A DNA stretch of 64,000 nt from Streptomyces sp. NBC_00683. GTDB lineage: Bacteria > Actinomycetota > Actinomycetes > Streptomycetales > Streptomycetaceae. Below the pieces are notes generated by a model. That model was given only the letters and a program-made list of their open reading frames with translations, had not been told where the DNA came from and searched no databases. Shown here one piece after another: positions 35,801 through 44,600 of the stretch. The first letter of the stretch is position 1; each line of letters begins with the position of its first letter. The DNA lies in the NCBI RefSeq assembly GCF_036226745.1, contig NZ_CP109013.1:5704001-5768000 (forward strand), read 5' to 3'. The position numbers were made by a program, and so were the translations under genes.

Positions 35801-37333
35801 ATGGCGGACTCGAAGCGTGAGATCGAGCGTAAGTACGAAGCGACGCCCGGAACCCGGCTGCCCGACCTGACCCGTGTGGCCGGGGTGTCGGCCGTCGTCC
35901 ACCGGGGCCTCAGGGAACTCGACGCCGTCTACTACGACACCGAGGACCTCCGGCTGGCCGCCGACTCCCTCACCCTGCGGCGCAGAACGGGCGGGGACGA
36001 CGCCGGCTGGCATCTCAAGTTCCCGGTCTCCACCGGCATCCGCGACGAGATCCACGCCCCGCTCGCCGACACCCTGCCGCACAGCCTGGCCGGGCTGCTC
36101 CGCTCCCGGGTCAGGGACGCGGAGACGGTCCCCGTCGTCCGGCTGCTCTCCTCCCGGGACGTCCACCACCTGCTCGACGAGGACGGCGTCCTGCTCGCCG
36201 AGCTCAGCATCGACGAGGTCCGCGCCGAACGGCTCACCGCACAGGCGCACGGCGCCACGGCCGCCTGGACCGAGATCGAGGTCGAGCTGGCGGACGACGG
36301 CGACCCCGCCTTCCTCGACGCCGTCGAGCAGCGGCTCCACAAGGCCGGCGTACGGTCCTCGGCCTCGGCGTCGAAGCTGGCCAGGGCCCTGGCCGAGACC
36401 GCCCCGAAGAAGCAGCGGCGGAAGAAGAAGAGCGGCCCGGCTGCCCCGCTCACGGCAGGCGACCACGTTCTCGCCTACGTACGCGACCAGATCGAGGCCG
36501 TCATCGGACTCGACCCCGCCGTACGCCGCGACCTCCCCGACTCCGTGCACCGGATGAGGGTCGCCACCCGACGGCTGCGCAGCGCCTTCAAGACCTACCG
36601 CAAGGTGCTGGACCGGACCGTCACCGACCCCGTCGGCGAGGAACTGAAATGGCTCGCCGCCGAACTCGGGATCGACCGCGACCAGGAAGTGCTCGACGAG
36701 CGGCTCGGCACCCGGATCGCCGCACTGCCCCGCACCCTCCTCCTCGGCCCCGTCCGCGGCCGTCTGCGCCTGTGGTCCGTGGCCCGGCGCGCCGGGTCGC
36801 GGCGCCGGATCGTCTCCGTGCTCGACGGCAAGCGGTATCTGGCCCTGCTGGAGACCCTCGACACCCTCCTCGCCGACCCGCCCCTGCTGCCCGGCGCGGC
36901 ACAGGAACCGGGGGAGGCCCTGCCCCGGGCCGTGCTCAAGGACTACGAGCGCCTCGCCACCCGAATCGGTCACGCCCTGGCGCAGCCCCCGGGCGAGGAC
37001 CGGGACCTCGCCATGCACGAGGCCCGCAAGGCCGCGAAACGCGCGCGGTACGCGGGAGAGGCCGCCAGGCCCGCCCTGGGCAAGCCGGCCAAGAAGTTCG
37101 CCAAGCGCGTGAAGGCGGTGCAGACGGTCCTCGGGGAGCACCAGGACAGCGTGGTCGCCCGTGACGCGCTGCGCGGGCTGGCGGTCCAGGCGCACGGGGC
37201 GGGGGAGTCCGCGTTCACCTGGGGTCTGCTGTACGGACAGGAGGAGGCCGCGGCGGCCGACCGGGAACGCGAACTGCCCGAGGTATGGGCCCAGGCATCG
37301 GACCCCGGACTGCGATCGGCGTTGAAGAGCTGA
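35801..37333 (+). CDS. CYTH-CHAD domain protein
   Basis: A 510-residue two-domain protein. The CYTH triphosphate tunnel domain (about residues 1-200) has the ExExK-type motif KREIERKYEA and further acidic/basic strands. The CHAD domain (about 215-510) has the conserved HRMRVATRRLRSAFKTY and HEARKAAKRARYAGEA motifs for polyphosphate binding. The pair suggests a role in inorganic polyphosphate or triphosphate metabolism; the direct reaction is not established. A KKQRRKKKSG linker joins the domains. Confidence 0.9.
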   Translation: MADSKREIERKYEATPGTRLPDLTRVAGVSAVVHRGLRELDAVYYDTEDLRLAADSLTLRRRTGGDDAGWHLKFPVSTGIRDEIHAPLADTLPHSLAGLLRSRVRDAETVPVVRLLSSRDVHHLLDEDGVLLAELSIDEVRAERLTAQAHGATAAWTEIEVELADDGDPAFLDAVEQRLHKAGVRSSASASKLARALAETAPKKQRRKKKSGPAAPLTAGDHVLAYVRDQIEAVIGLDPAVRRDLPDSVHRMRVATRRLRSAFKTYRKVLDRTVTDPVGEELKWLAAELGIDRDQEVLDERLGTRIAALPRTLLLGPVRGRLRLWSVARRAGSRRRIVSVLDGKRYLALLETLDTLLADPPLLPGAAQEPGEALPRAVLKDYERLATRIGHALAQPPGEDRDLAMHEARKAAKRARYAGEAARPALGKPAKKFAKRVKAVQTVLGEHQDSVVARDALRGLAVQAHGAGESAFTWGLLYGQEEAAAADRERELPEVWAQASDPGLRSALKS

Positions 37334-37384
37334 GCACCGGGTTACGCTTGATGGTCACCCCTGTCAGCTCACGAAGGTCCCCAG

Positions 37385-39310
37385 ATGTCTGCCGAGTCGG
37401 TCTTCCCGCAGCTCGAAGCTCTGCTCCCGCATGTGCAGAAGCCCATCCAGTACGTCGGCGGTGAGCTGAACTCCACCGTCAAACCGTGGGACGAATGCGA
37501 CGTCCGCTGGGCACTCATGTACCCGGACGCCTACGAGGTCGGACTGCCCAACCAGGGCGTCATGATCCTCTACGAGGTGCTCAACGAGCGCGAAGGCGTC
37601 CTTGCCGAGCGCACGTACAGCGTCTGGCCGGACCTCGAGGAGCTGATGCGCGAGCACAAGGTGCCCCAGTTCACCGTGGACAGCCACCGCCCCGTCGGCG
37701 CGTTCGACGTGTTCGGGCTGAGCTTCTCCACCGAGCTCGGCTACACCAACATGCTCACCGCCCTGGATCTCGCGGGCATCCCGCTGGAGTCCAAGGACCG
37801 CACCGTCGATCACCCGATCGTGCTGGCGGGCGGCCACGCCGCGTTCAACCCCGAGCCGATCGCGGACTTCATCGACTGCGCGGTCATCGGCGACGGTGAG
37901 CAGGCCGTCCTGGAGATCACCGAGATCATCCGCGCCTGGAAGGCCGAGGGCCGGCCCGGTGGCCGTGAAGAGGTGCTCTTCCGGCTGGCGAAGACCGGCG
38001 GGGTCTACGTCCCGGGCTTCTACGACGTCGAGTACCTCCCCGACGGCCGCATCGGCCGTGTCGTGCCCAAGAAGTCCGGCGTGCCGTGGCGGGTGTCCAA
38101 GCACACGGTCATGGACCTCGACGAGTGGCCGTACCCGAAGCAGCCCCTCGTGCCCCTCGCCGAGACCGTCCACGAGCGGATGTCCGTCGAGATCTTCCGC
38201 GGCTGCACCCGCGGCTGCCGTTTCTGCCAGGCCGGCATGATCACGCGTCCCGTGCGGGAGCGAAGCATCACCGGCATCGGCGAAATGGTCGAGAAGGGCC
38301 TCAAGGCCACCGGTTTCGAGGAGGTCGGCCTCCTGTCGCTCTCCTCCGCGGACCACACCGAGATCGGTGAGATCGCCAAGGGCCTCGCCGACCGGTACAC
38401 CGAGGACAAGATCGGCCTCTCGCTGCCCTCCACCCGCGTCGACGCGTTCAACGTGGACCTGGCCAACGAGCTGACCCGCAACGGCCGCAGGTCCGGTCTC
38501 ACCTTCGCCCCCGAGGGCGGCTCCGAGCGCATGCGCAAGGTCATCAACAAGATGGTCTCGGAGGAGGACCTGATCCGCACGGTCGCCACCGCGTACGGCA
38601 ACGGCTGGCGCCAGGTGAAGCTGTACTTCATGTGCGGCCTGCCCACCGAGACCGACGAGGACGTCCTCCAGATCGGCGACATGGCGGTCAACGTGATCGC
38701 CAAGGGCCGCGAGGTCTCCGGCCAGAACGACATCCGCTGCACGGTCTCCATCGGCGGCTTCGTCCCCAAGCCGCACACCCCGTTCCAGTGGGCCCCGCAG
38801 CTCGGCGTCGAGGAGACCGACGCCCGGCTCGCCAAGCTCCGCGACAAGATCCGCGGCGACAAGAAGTACGGCCGGTCCATCGGGTTCCGCTACCACGACG
38901 GCAAGCCCGGCATCGTCGAGGGCCTGCTCTCCCGGGGCGACCGCCGGGTCGGAGCGGTGATCCGCGAGGTGTACGAGTCGGGCGGCCGTTTCGACGGCTG
39001 GCGCGAGCACTTCAGCTACGACCTCTGGATGCGGAGCGCGGAGAAGACGCTGCCCGCCTTCGGCGTGGACGTCGACTGGTACACCACCCGCGAGCGCACG
39101 TACGAGGAGGTCCTGCCCTGGGACCACCTGGACTCCGGCCTCGACAAGGACTGGCTCTGGGAGGACTGGCAGGACTCGCTCGACGAGACCGAGGTCGAGG
39201 ACTGCCGCTGGACCCCCTGCTTCGACTGCGGGGTGTGCCCCCAGCTCGACCTGGACATCCAGATCGGTCCGACGGGCAAGAAGCTCCTGCCGCTCACCGT
39301 GGTGAAGTAG
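37385..39310 (+). CDS. Radical SAM protein, TIGR03960 family (B12-binding-like)
   Basis: A 641-residue protein with an N-terminal Rossmann-like B12-binding-type region (residues about 30-190) and a radical SAM core whose CTRGCRFCQAG (C-x3-C-x2-C, about residues 274-282) binds the 4Fe-4S cluster. A C-terminal CxxC-containing segment (CFDCGVCPQ) may hold a second cluster. TIGR03960 genes are normally beside or fused to the TIGR03936/DUF2344 gene, here at 40630, and precede rne; a role in tRNA or rRNA modification is suspected, not proven. Confidence 0.9.
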   Translation: MSAESVFPQLEALLPHVQKPIQYVGGELNSTVKPWDECDVRWALMYPDAYEVGLPNQGVMILYEVLNEREGVLAERTYSVWPDLEELMREHKVPQFTVDSHRPVGAFDVFGLSFSTELGYTNMLTALDLAGIPLESKDRTVDHPIVLAGGHAAFNPEPIADFIDCAVIGDGEQAVLEITEIIRAWKAEGRPGGREEVLFRLAKTGGVYVPGFYDVEYLPDGRIGRVVPKKSGVPWRVSKHTVMDLDEWPYPKQPLVPLAETVHERMSVEIFRGCTRGCRFCQAGMITRPVRERSITGIGEMVEKGLKATGFEEVGLLSLSSADHTEIGEIAKGLADRYTEDKIGLSLPSTRVDAFNVDLANELTRNGRRSGLTFAPEGGSERMRKVINKMVSEEDLIRTVATAYGNGWRQVKLYFMCGLPTETDEDVLQIGDMAVNVIAKGREVSGQNDIRCTVSIGGFVPKPHTPFQWAPQLGVEETDARLAKLRDKIRGDKKYGRSIGFRYHDGKPGIVEGLLSRGDRRVGAVIREVYESGGRFDGWREHFSYDLWMRSAEKTLPAFGVDVDWYTTRERTYEEVLPWDHLDSGLDKDWLWEDWQDSLDETEVEDCRWTPCFDCGVCPQLDLDIQIGPTGKKLLPLTVVK

Positions 39311-39345
39311 CGCCGAAGCACGCGTCCGGGTGACAGCCCGGTGAA

Positions 39346-39381
39346 GAAGGCCCGGCCGGGGAAACCCCTGGCCGGGCCTTC
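39346..39381 (+). terminator. Terminator after the radical SAM gene
   Basis: Arms 39346-39357 and 39370-39381 pair perfectly over 12 bp with an inner GGGGAAACCCC stem, ending 5 bp before the next proposed start. Confidence 0.8.
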
Positions 39382-39386
39382 GCGTC

Positions 39387-40550
39387 ATGTACTGCATGGA
39401 CTACGACAAGCGGCCGGCGCCCGAGCGGTACGAAGGCGGGGAGGGCTGTCTGACCACCCTCATCAGGATTCCGGTACGGATCGTCGTCCTCGTCGTCGTC
39501 CTGCCCGTACGGATGATCTGGGACGTGCTCGTCGCGGGGCTGCGGGTCCTGGACCGTGTGCTGCTGCGTCCGCTGGGACGCGCCCTGGAGTGGCTGTACG
39601 ACACCGTGCTCACGCCGGTCGGGCGGGCCCTCGCGTGGCTGGCCGTCGCCGTCCTCGTGTGGCCCTGGATCGGGCTGTGGCGGTATGTCGTCGTCCCCGT
39701 CGTCCGCTACGGGATCGTCGCCCCGCTGGTCTGGCTGTACGGGGCCGTCCTCACCCCGGCCGGGCACGGGCTGCGGTGGGTGTACCGCACGCTGCTCGTC
39801 CCGGCCGGCCGGGCGGTCGGCGCCGCCGTCGCCGGGCTGTTCACGGTGCTCCTGGTGTGGCCGGTGGTCGGCCTGTGGCGCTACGTCCTGAAGCCGATCG
39901 GAATCGCCGCCGACTGGCTCGTCACCCACCTGATCGTGATGCCCGTCGCCTGGACGTACTGGTACGTGCTCACCCCGGTCGGGCACGGCATCGTGTGGGT
40001 GTTCACCCAGCTGGGGCGCGGGATCGCCGCCACCGGGCGGGGCCTCGGGGCCGCCGTCGTCTGGCTGGTCATGACGCTGCTCGTCCTGCCCCTCGCCTGG
40101 GTGTACCGGCATGTCCTGGCTCCCGTCGGCCGGGAGATCGCAGCCGCGGTCGGCGTCGCCTGGCGAATCGCCGGATACATCTCCCGGGCCGTCGGCCGCG
40201 CCCTGGCGTGGCTGGCGTGGCACCTGGTCGGCGCGCCGGTGACCTGGGTCTATCGCACGGTCTGCACACCGGTCGGACACTTCGTACGCGACGCGGTGTG
40301 GGCCCCCGTCAAGAAGGGCGCCCTGGAGGCGGGGCGCGCCGTCCGCAGTGCGCTGAGCGCGGCCCGCGAGAGCGTGCGCACGGCCCGCCGCGACGCATGG
40401 CGCGCACTGGTGGGACCGCCGCAGGTCACAGAGGTGCGGGAACTCCAGGGGTCCGCTGCGCGTACCCTGGGTAGAACAACGACTGTCCCCAGCGAGGCGC
40501 CCGCGCCCGAGATCTCCCTGCTTGCCGACAAAACCGTCGAGCGGGGGTGA
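39387..40550 (+). CDS. Unrecognised membrane-associated protein with repeated Pro-Gly motifs
   Basis: A 387-residue protein of alternating hydrophobic stretches. The unit L-x-P-[VAIL]-G-[RH] recurs about nine times (for example VLRPLG-like LLRPLGRAL, VLTPVGRAL, VLTPAGHGL, LLVPAGRAV, VLKPIGIAA, VLTPVGHGI, VLAPVGREI, VCTPVGHFV), often preceded by WxY or WxYR. The C-terminus is charged. I recognise no family. The start is uncertain: ATG 39387 lacks a ribosome-binding site, ATG 39396 likewise, and a CTG 22 codons in follows GGGGAGGG. It sits between the radical SAM gene and its usual partner. Confidence 0.65.
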   Translation: MYCMDYDKRPAPERYEGGEGCLTTLIRIPVRIVVLVVVLPVRMIWDVLVAGLRVLDRVLLRPLGRALEWLYDTVLTPVGRALAWLAVAVLVWPWIGLWRYVVVPVVRYGIVAPLVWLYGAVLTPAGHGLRWVYRTLLVPAGRAVGAAVAGLFTVLLVWPVVGLWRYVLKPIGIAADWLVTHLIVMPVAWTYWYVLTPVGHGIVWVFTQLGRGIAATGRGLGAAVVWLVMTLLVLPLAWVYRHVLAPVGREIAAAVGVAWRIAGYISRAVGRALAWLAWHLVGAPVTWVYRTVCTPVGHFVRDAVWAPVKKGALEAGRAVRSALSAARESVRTARRDAWRALVGPPQVTEVRELQGSAARTLGRTTTVPSEAPAPEISLLADKTVERG

Positions 40551-40629
40551 GCCGGAGCGGCACCCCGGGGCACCCGTACTTCGTGGGCGGTGCGCCACCG
40601 CGTCCGCCCCGCACCGAGGAGAAGAACCA

Positions 40630-41454
40630 CTGGGCAAGCGACAGCCCGAAGGCCCGCCGCCCGCACCGGCGGTGCAGCGCATCAGACTGCGCTACACCAA
40701 GCGGGGCCGCCTCCGGTTCACCAGCCACCGAGACTTTCAGCGCGCCTTCGAGCGGGCACTGCGCCGCTCCGAGGTGCCCATGGCCTACTCGGCGGGCTTC
40801 ACCCCGCACCCGAAGGTGTCGTACGCCAACGCCGCCCCTACGGGTACGGGCAGCGAGGCCGAGTTCCTGGAGATCGCCCTCACCGAGGCGCGGGACCCCG
40901 CAACGCTCCGCGAGCTGCTCGACGCGTCGATGCCGGACGGCCTCGACATCATCGACGCGGTGGAGGCCCACACCTCGGGCCTCGCCGACCGGCTGACCGC
41001 CTCCGTGTGGGAGATGCGCCTGGACGGAGTCGACGTCGAGGACGCCCGGAAGGCCGTTGCCGCGTTCCTGGACGCCGAGACCGTCGAGGTCCAGCGGCGC
41101 GCGAAGAACGGGATGCGGAGCTTCGACGCCCGTGCCGCCGTCGCCGAACTGCAGGCTCTTGATCCACAGCCTGATAGGTCCGGGGACAGGCCCTGTGCGA
41201 TACTGCGCCTGGTAGTGCGGCACGTGACACCTGCCGTGCGACCCGACGACGTCCTGTCCGGTCTCCGAGTTGTGGCCGACCTGGCGCCGCCGGTCCCCGC
41301 AGCGGTGACCAGGCTGGCGCAGGGGCTCTTCGACGAGGAGTCCGGCACGGTGACCGACCCGCTCGCGCCTGACCGCGAGGCAGCCACGGCCGTATCTGTT
41401 CCGGCCGACCGGCCCGCCGTCGCGACGGCGCCGAAAGGTGCAGGTTCCGCGTAA
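40630..41454 (+). CDS. TIGR03936/DUF2344 protein, partner of the radical SAM gene
   Basis: A 274-residue protein. The core begins VQRIRLRYTKRGRLRFTSHRD and contains SAGFTPHPKVSYANAAPTG, both diagnostic of DUF2344. The frame is open further upstream without ATG or GTG near a good site, but GAGGAG stands 9 nt before a CTG at 40630, giving LGKRQPEGPPPAP; I recall similar N-termini starting with a TTG in relatives. A GTG at 40672 without a ribosome-binding site is the alternative. Role unknown; genetic linkage to the radical SAM protein and RNase E is conserved. Confidence 0.85.
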   Translation: MGKRQPEGPPPAPAVQRIRLRYTKRGRLRFTSHRDFQRAFERALRRSEVPMAYSAGFTPHPKVSYANAAPTGTGSEAEFLEIALTEARDPATLRELLDASMPDGLDIIDAVEAHTSGLADRLTASVWEMRLDGVDVEDARKAVAAFLDAETVEVQRRAKNGMRSFDARAAVAELQALDPQPDRSGDRPCAILRLVVRHVTPAVRPDDVLSGLRVVADLAPPVPAAVTRLAQGLFDEESGTVTDPLAPDREAATAVSVPADRPAVATAPKGAGSA

Positions 41455-41684
41455 GGCGGTCGTTGTAGCGCAGCCCTTGGACTCGGGAGCCACCTGGGTC
41501 GGGCCGCGCACCGCCCCATAAGACTTTCGCCAGGCCGTGCGTACACGCGTACGGAACCGGCGAGCCAGACATCAGCTCCCGTGCGGCGCCCGCGCCCCGG
41601 ACGGCGGTATCGCGCATCTCATGCGAACCGTGCCGGACCGGAATCAGGCGCGGCGCCCGGGAGCGTGACGGGAGAACCGCCCGC

Positions 41685-44600
41685 ATGCTTGAGCCGATCG
41701 AACCCGGTACCGCCGGGAACACAGAGGACAACACCCCCGGGGACAAGCTGCCGCCGCGCCGCAGGCGCCGCGCAGCCTCCCGCCCCGCCGGACCGCCGTC
41801 GGGCGCACCGGGTGCGGCAGTCGCCGAGGACGCCACGCCGGCCATACCGGCCGAGGAGGCCGCGGTGACCGGGACGACCGGTACCGCGAAGGCCGAGACC
41901 GCAGAGGCCGCCGAAGCGGCGCCTCCGGCACGTGCCCGCCGTCGCGCGGTGCGCAAGGCGACCGCGCCCGCGGGTGCGCCGCAGACCCCCGAGGTCGTGG
42001 AGCCCGCAGCCGCGGCACCCGTGGAGACCCCGGACGAGACCGAAGAAGCCCCCGAGGCCGCAGAGCCGGCGCCTCCGGTACGTGCGCGCCGTCGCGCGGT
42101 CCGCAAGGCGACCGCCCCCGCGGGTGCGCCGCAGAACGCCGAGGCCGCGGCGGAGATCGTGGCCGAGCCGGTCGCGGAGACCGCCGAGCCGGTCGCGGAA
42201 GTGGCCGAGGCGCCTGTCGCCGAGGCCCCGCGCGGCCGTCGTCGTGCCACCCGTAAGGCCACCGCTCCGGCAGGTGCCCCGCAGAACGCGGAGGCCGCCG
42301 CCGAGGAGATCGTCGTGGCCGAGCAGACCGAGCCCGTTGCCGCCGAGGCCACTGAGACCCCCGAGCCCGTCGCCGCGCCGCGCGGCCGTACCCGGCGCCG
42401 CGCGTCGGCTCCGGCCGGTACGCCGCAGGGCACGCAGGCCGCCGAGGTTCCGGCCGAGACCGTGGCCGAGCCGGTCGCGGAAGCCGCCGAGCCGGTTGCC
42501 GAGGCGCCTGTGGCGGAGGCCCCGCGCGGCCGTCGTCGTGCGGTGCGCAAGGCGACCGCTCCGGCAGGTGCCCCGCAGCCGGCCGAGGAGGCTGCCGAGG
42601 AGGCCGCCGCCGAGACCGGTGAGAGCCTTCCCGCGGCTGTCGCCGAGGAGCTCGCCGCAGAGGCCGAAGAGGTCGAGGAAGCCGCGCCGCGAGGCCGCCA
42701 GCGCCGCCGGGCCACCGCCGCCGCAGGCAGGCCGGAGTTCACCGGCAAGGTCGAGGAGTCGGCACGCAGGAGCCGCCGCGCCGCGCGCCCCGCCGTGGCC
42801 GTCTTCCAGGCACCGGTCTTCGCCGAGCCGATGTTCCAGACCCCGGAGACCGCGGCCGCCGCAGCGGCTGCCGCCGGGTCCGGATCGCAGTACGAGGAGA
42901 ACGACGAGTTCGAGGAGCCGAAGGCCCCCGAGCGCGCGTCCCGCAAGGCCGCACAGGCCCCACAAGCCGTACAGGCGGAGCCCGAGACGGAGGCCGCCGC
43001 ACCCGCGCAGGCCGCGGAGGCCGCGCCGCAGGGCGGTTCGCGCCGCCGTCGCCGCCGTCGCGGTGAGGCAGTCGAGACCGAGCCGGCCGCGACGCCCGTC
43101 ACCCTCCCGGTGGAGGAGCCCGTCGAGGACGAGCACGAGGCCGAGCCCGAGGCGGAAGCCGAGCACGAGGACGACTCGGACGAGTACGGCGACCGCCCCT
43201 CGCGCCGTCGCCGCCGTGGCGGCCGCCGTCGCCGTCGCGGTGAGACCAACGACGCGGACGACGCCGAGCAGCACGACGAGGCCTCCGAGGACGAGCAGGA
43301 GCAGGACGAGGACAACGACGAGGACCACGAGTCCTCGGCGTCCGGATCCAGCAGCAGCCGTCGCCGTCGCCGTCGTCGCCGCCGTAGCGGCGACGCCTCG
43401 GGCGAGGACGGCCCCTCGGGCCAGGACGACCCGGAGCGTACGGTCGTCAAGGTCCGCGAGCCGCGCAAGAAGGAAGCCGAGCGCGAGCCCGGCACCGGCT
43501 TCGACGAGGTCCAGTCCATCAAGGGCTCGACCCGTATGGAGGCCAAGAAGCAGCGTCGCCGCGAAGGCCGCGAGCAGGGCCGCCGCCGCGTCCCGATCAT
43601 CACCGAGGCCGAGTTCCTGGCGCGCCGCGAGGCCGTCGAGCGCGTCATGGTCGTCCGCCAGAGCGGCGAGCGCACCCAGATCGGCGTCCTCGAGGACAAC
43701 GTGCTCGTCGAGCACTACGTCAACAAGGAGCAGGCCACCAGCTACGTCGGCAACGTCTACCTGGGCAAGGTGCAGAACGTACTGCCGTCCATGGAGGCCG
43801 CGTTCGTCGACATCGGCAAGGGCCGCAACGCGGTGCTGTACGCCGGTGAGGTCAACTTCGAGGCGCTCGGCATGGCCCACGGGCCGCGCCGCATCGAGAC
43901 CGCGCTGAAGTCCGGCCAGTCGGTCCTCGTCCAGGTCACGAAGGACCCGATCGGCCACAAGGGCGCCCGCCTGACCAGCCAGGTCTCGCTGCCCGGCCGC
44001 TACCTGGTCTACGTGCCCGAGGGCTCGATGACCGGCATCAGCCGCAAGCTGCCCGACACCGAGCGGGCCCGGCTGAAGACCATCCTCAAGAAGATCGTTC
44101 CCGAGGACGCGGGCGTCATCGTGCGCACCGCCGCCGAGGGCGCGAGCGAGGACGAGCTGCGCCGCGACGTCGAGCGGCTGCAGGGCCAGTGGGAAGAGAT
44201 CCAGAAGAAGTCGAAGAGCAGCGGGAGCACCAACGCCCCGACGCTTCTGTACGGCGAGCCGGACATGACCGTCCGGGTCGTCCGCGACATCTTCAACGAG
44301 GACTTCTCGAAGGTCATCGTCAGCGGTGAGGACGCCTGGGAGACCATCCACGGCTACGTCTCGCACGTGGCACCGGACCTCACGGACCGTCTGTCGCGCT
44401 GGACTTCCGAGGTCGACGTCTTCGCGACGTACCGGATCGACGAGCAGCTGATGAAGGCACTGGACCGGAAGGTCTACCTGCCCAGCGGCGGCTCGCTCGT
44501 GATCGACAAGACCGAGGCGATGGTCGTCGTCGACGTCAACACCGGCAAGTTCACCGGGCAGGGCGGAAACCTCGAGGAGACCGTCACCAAGAACAACCTG

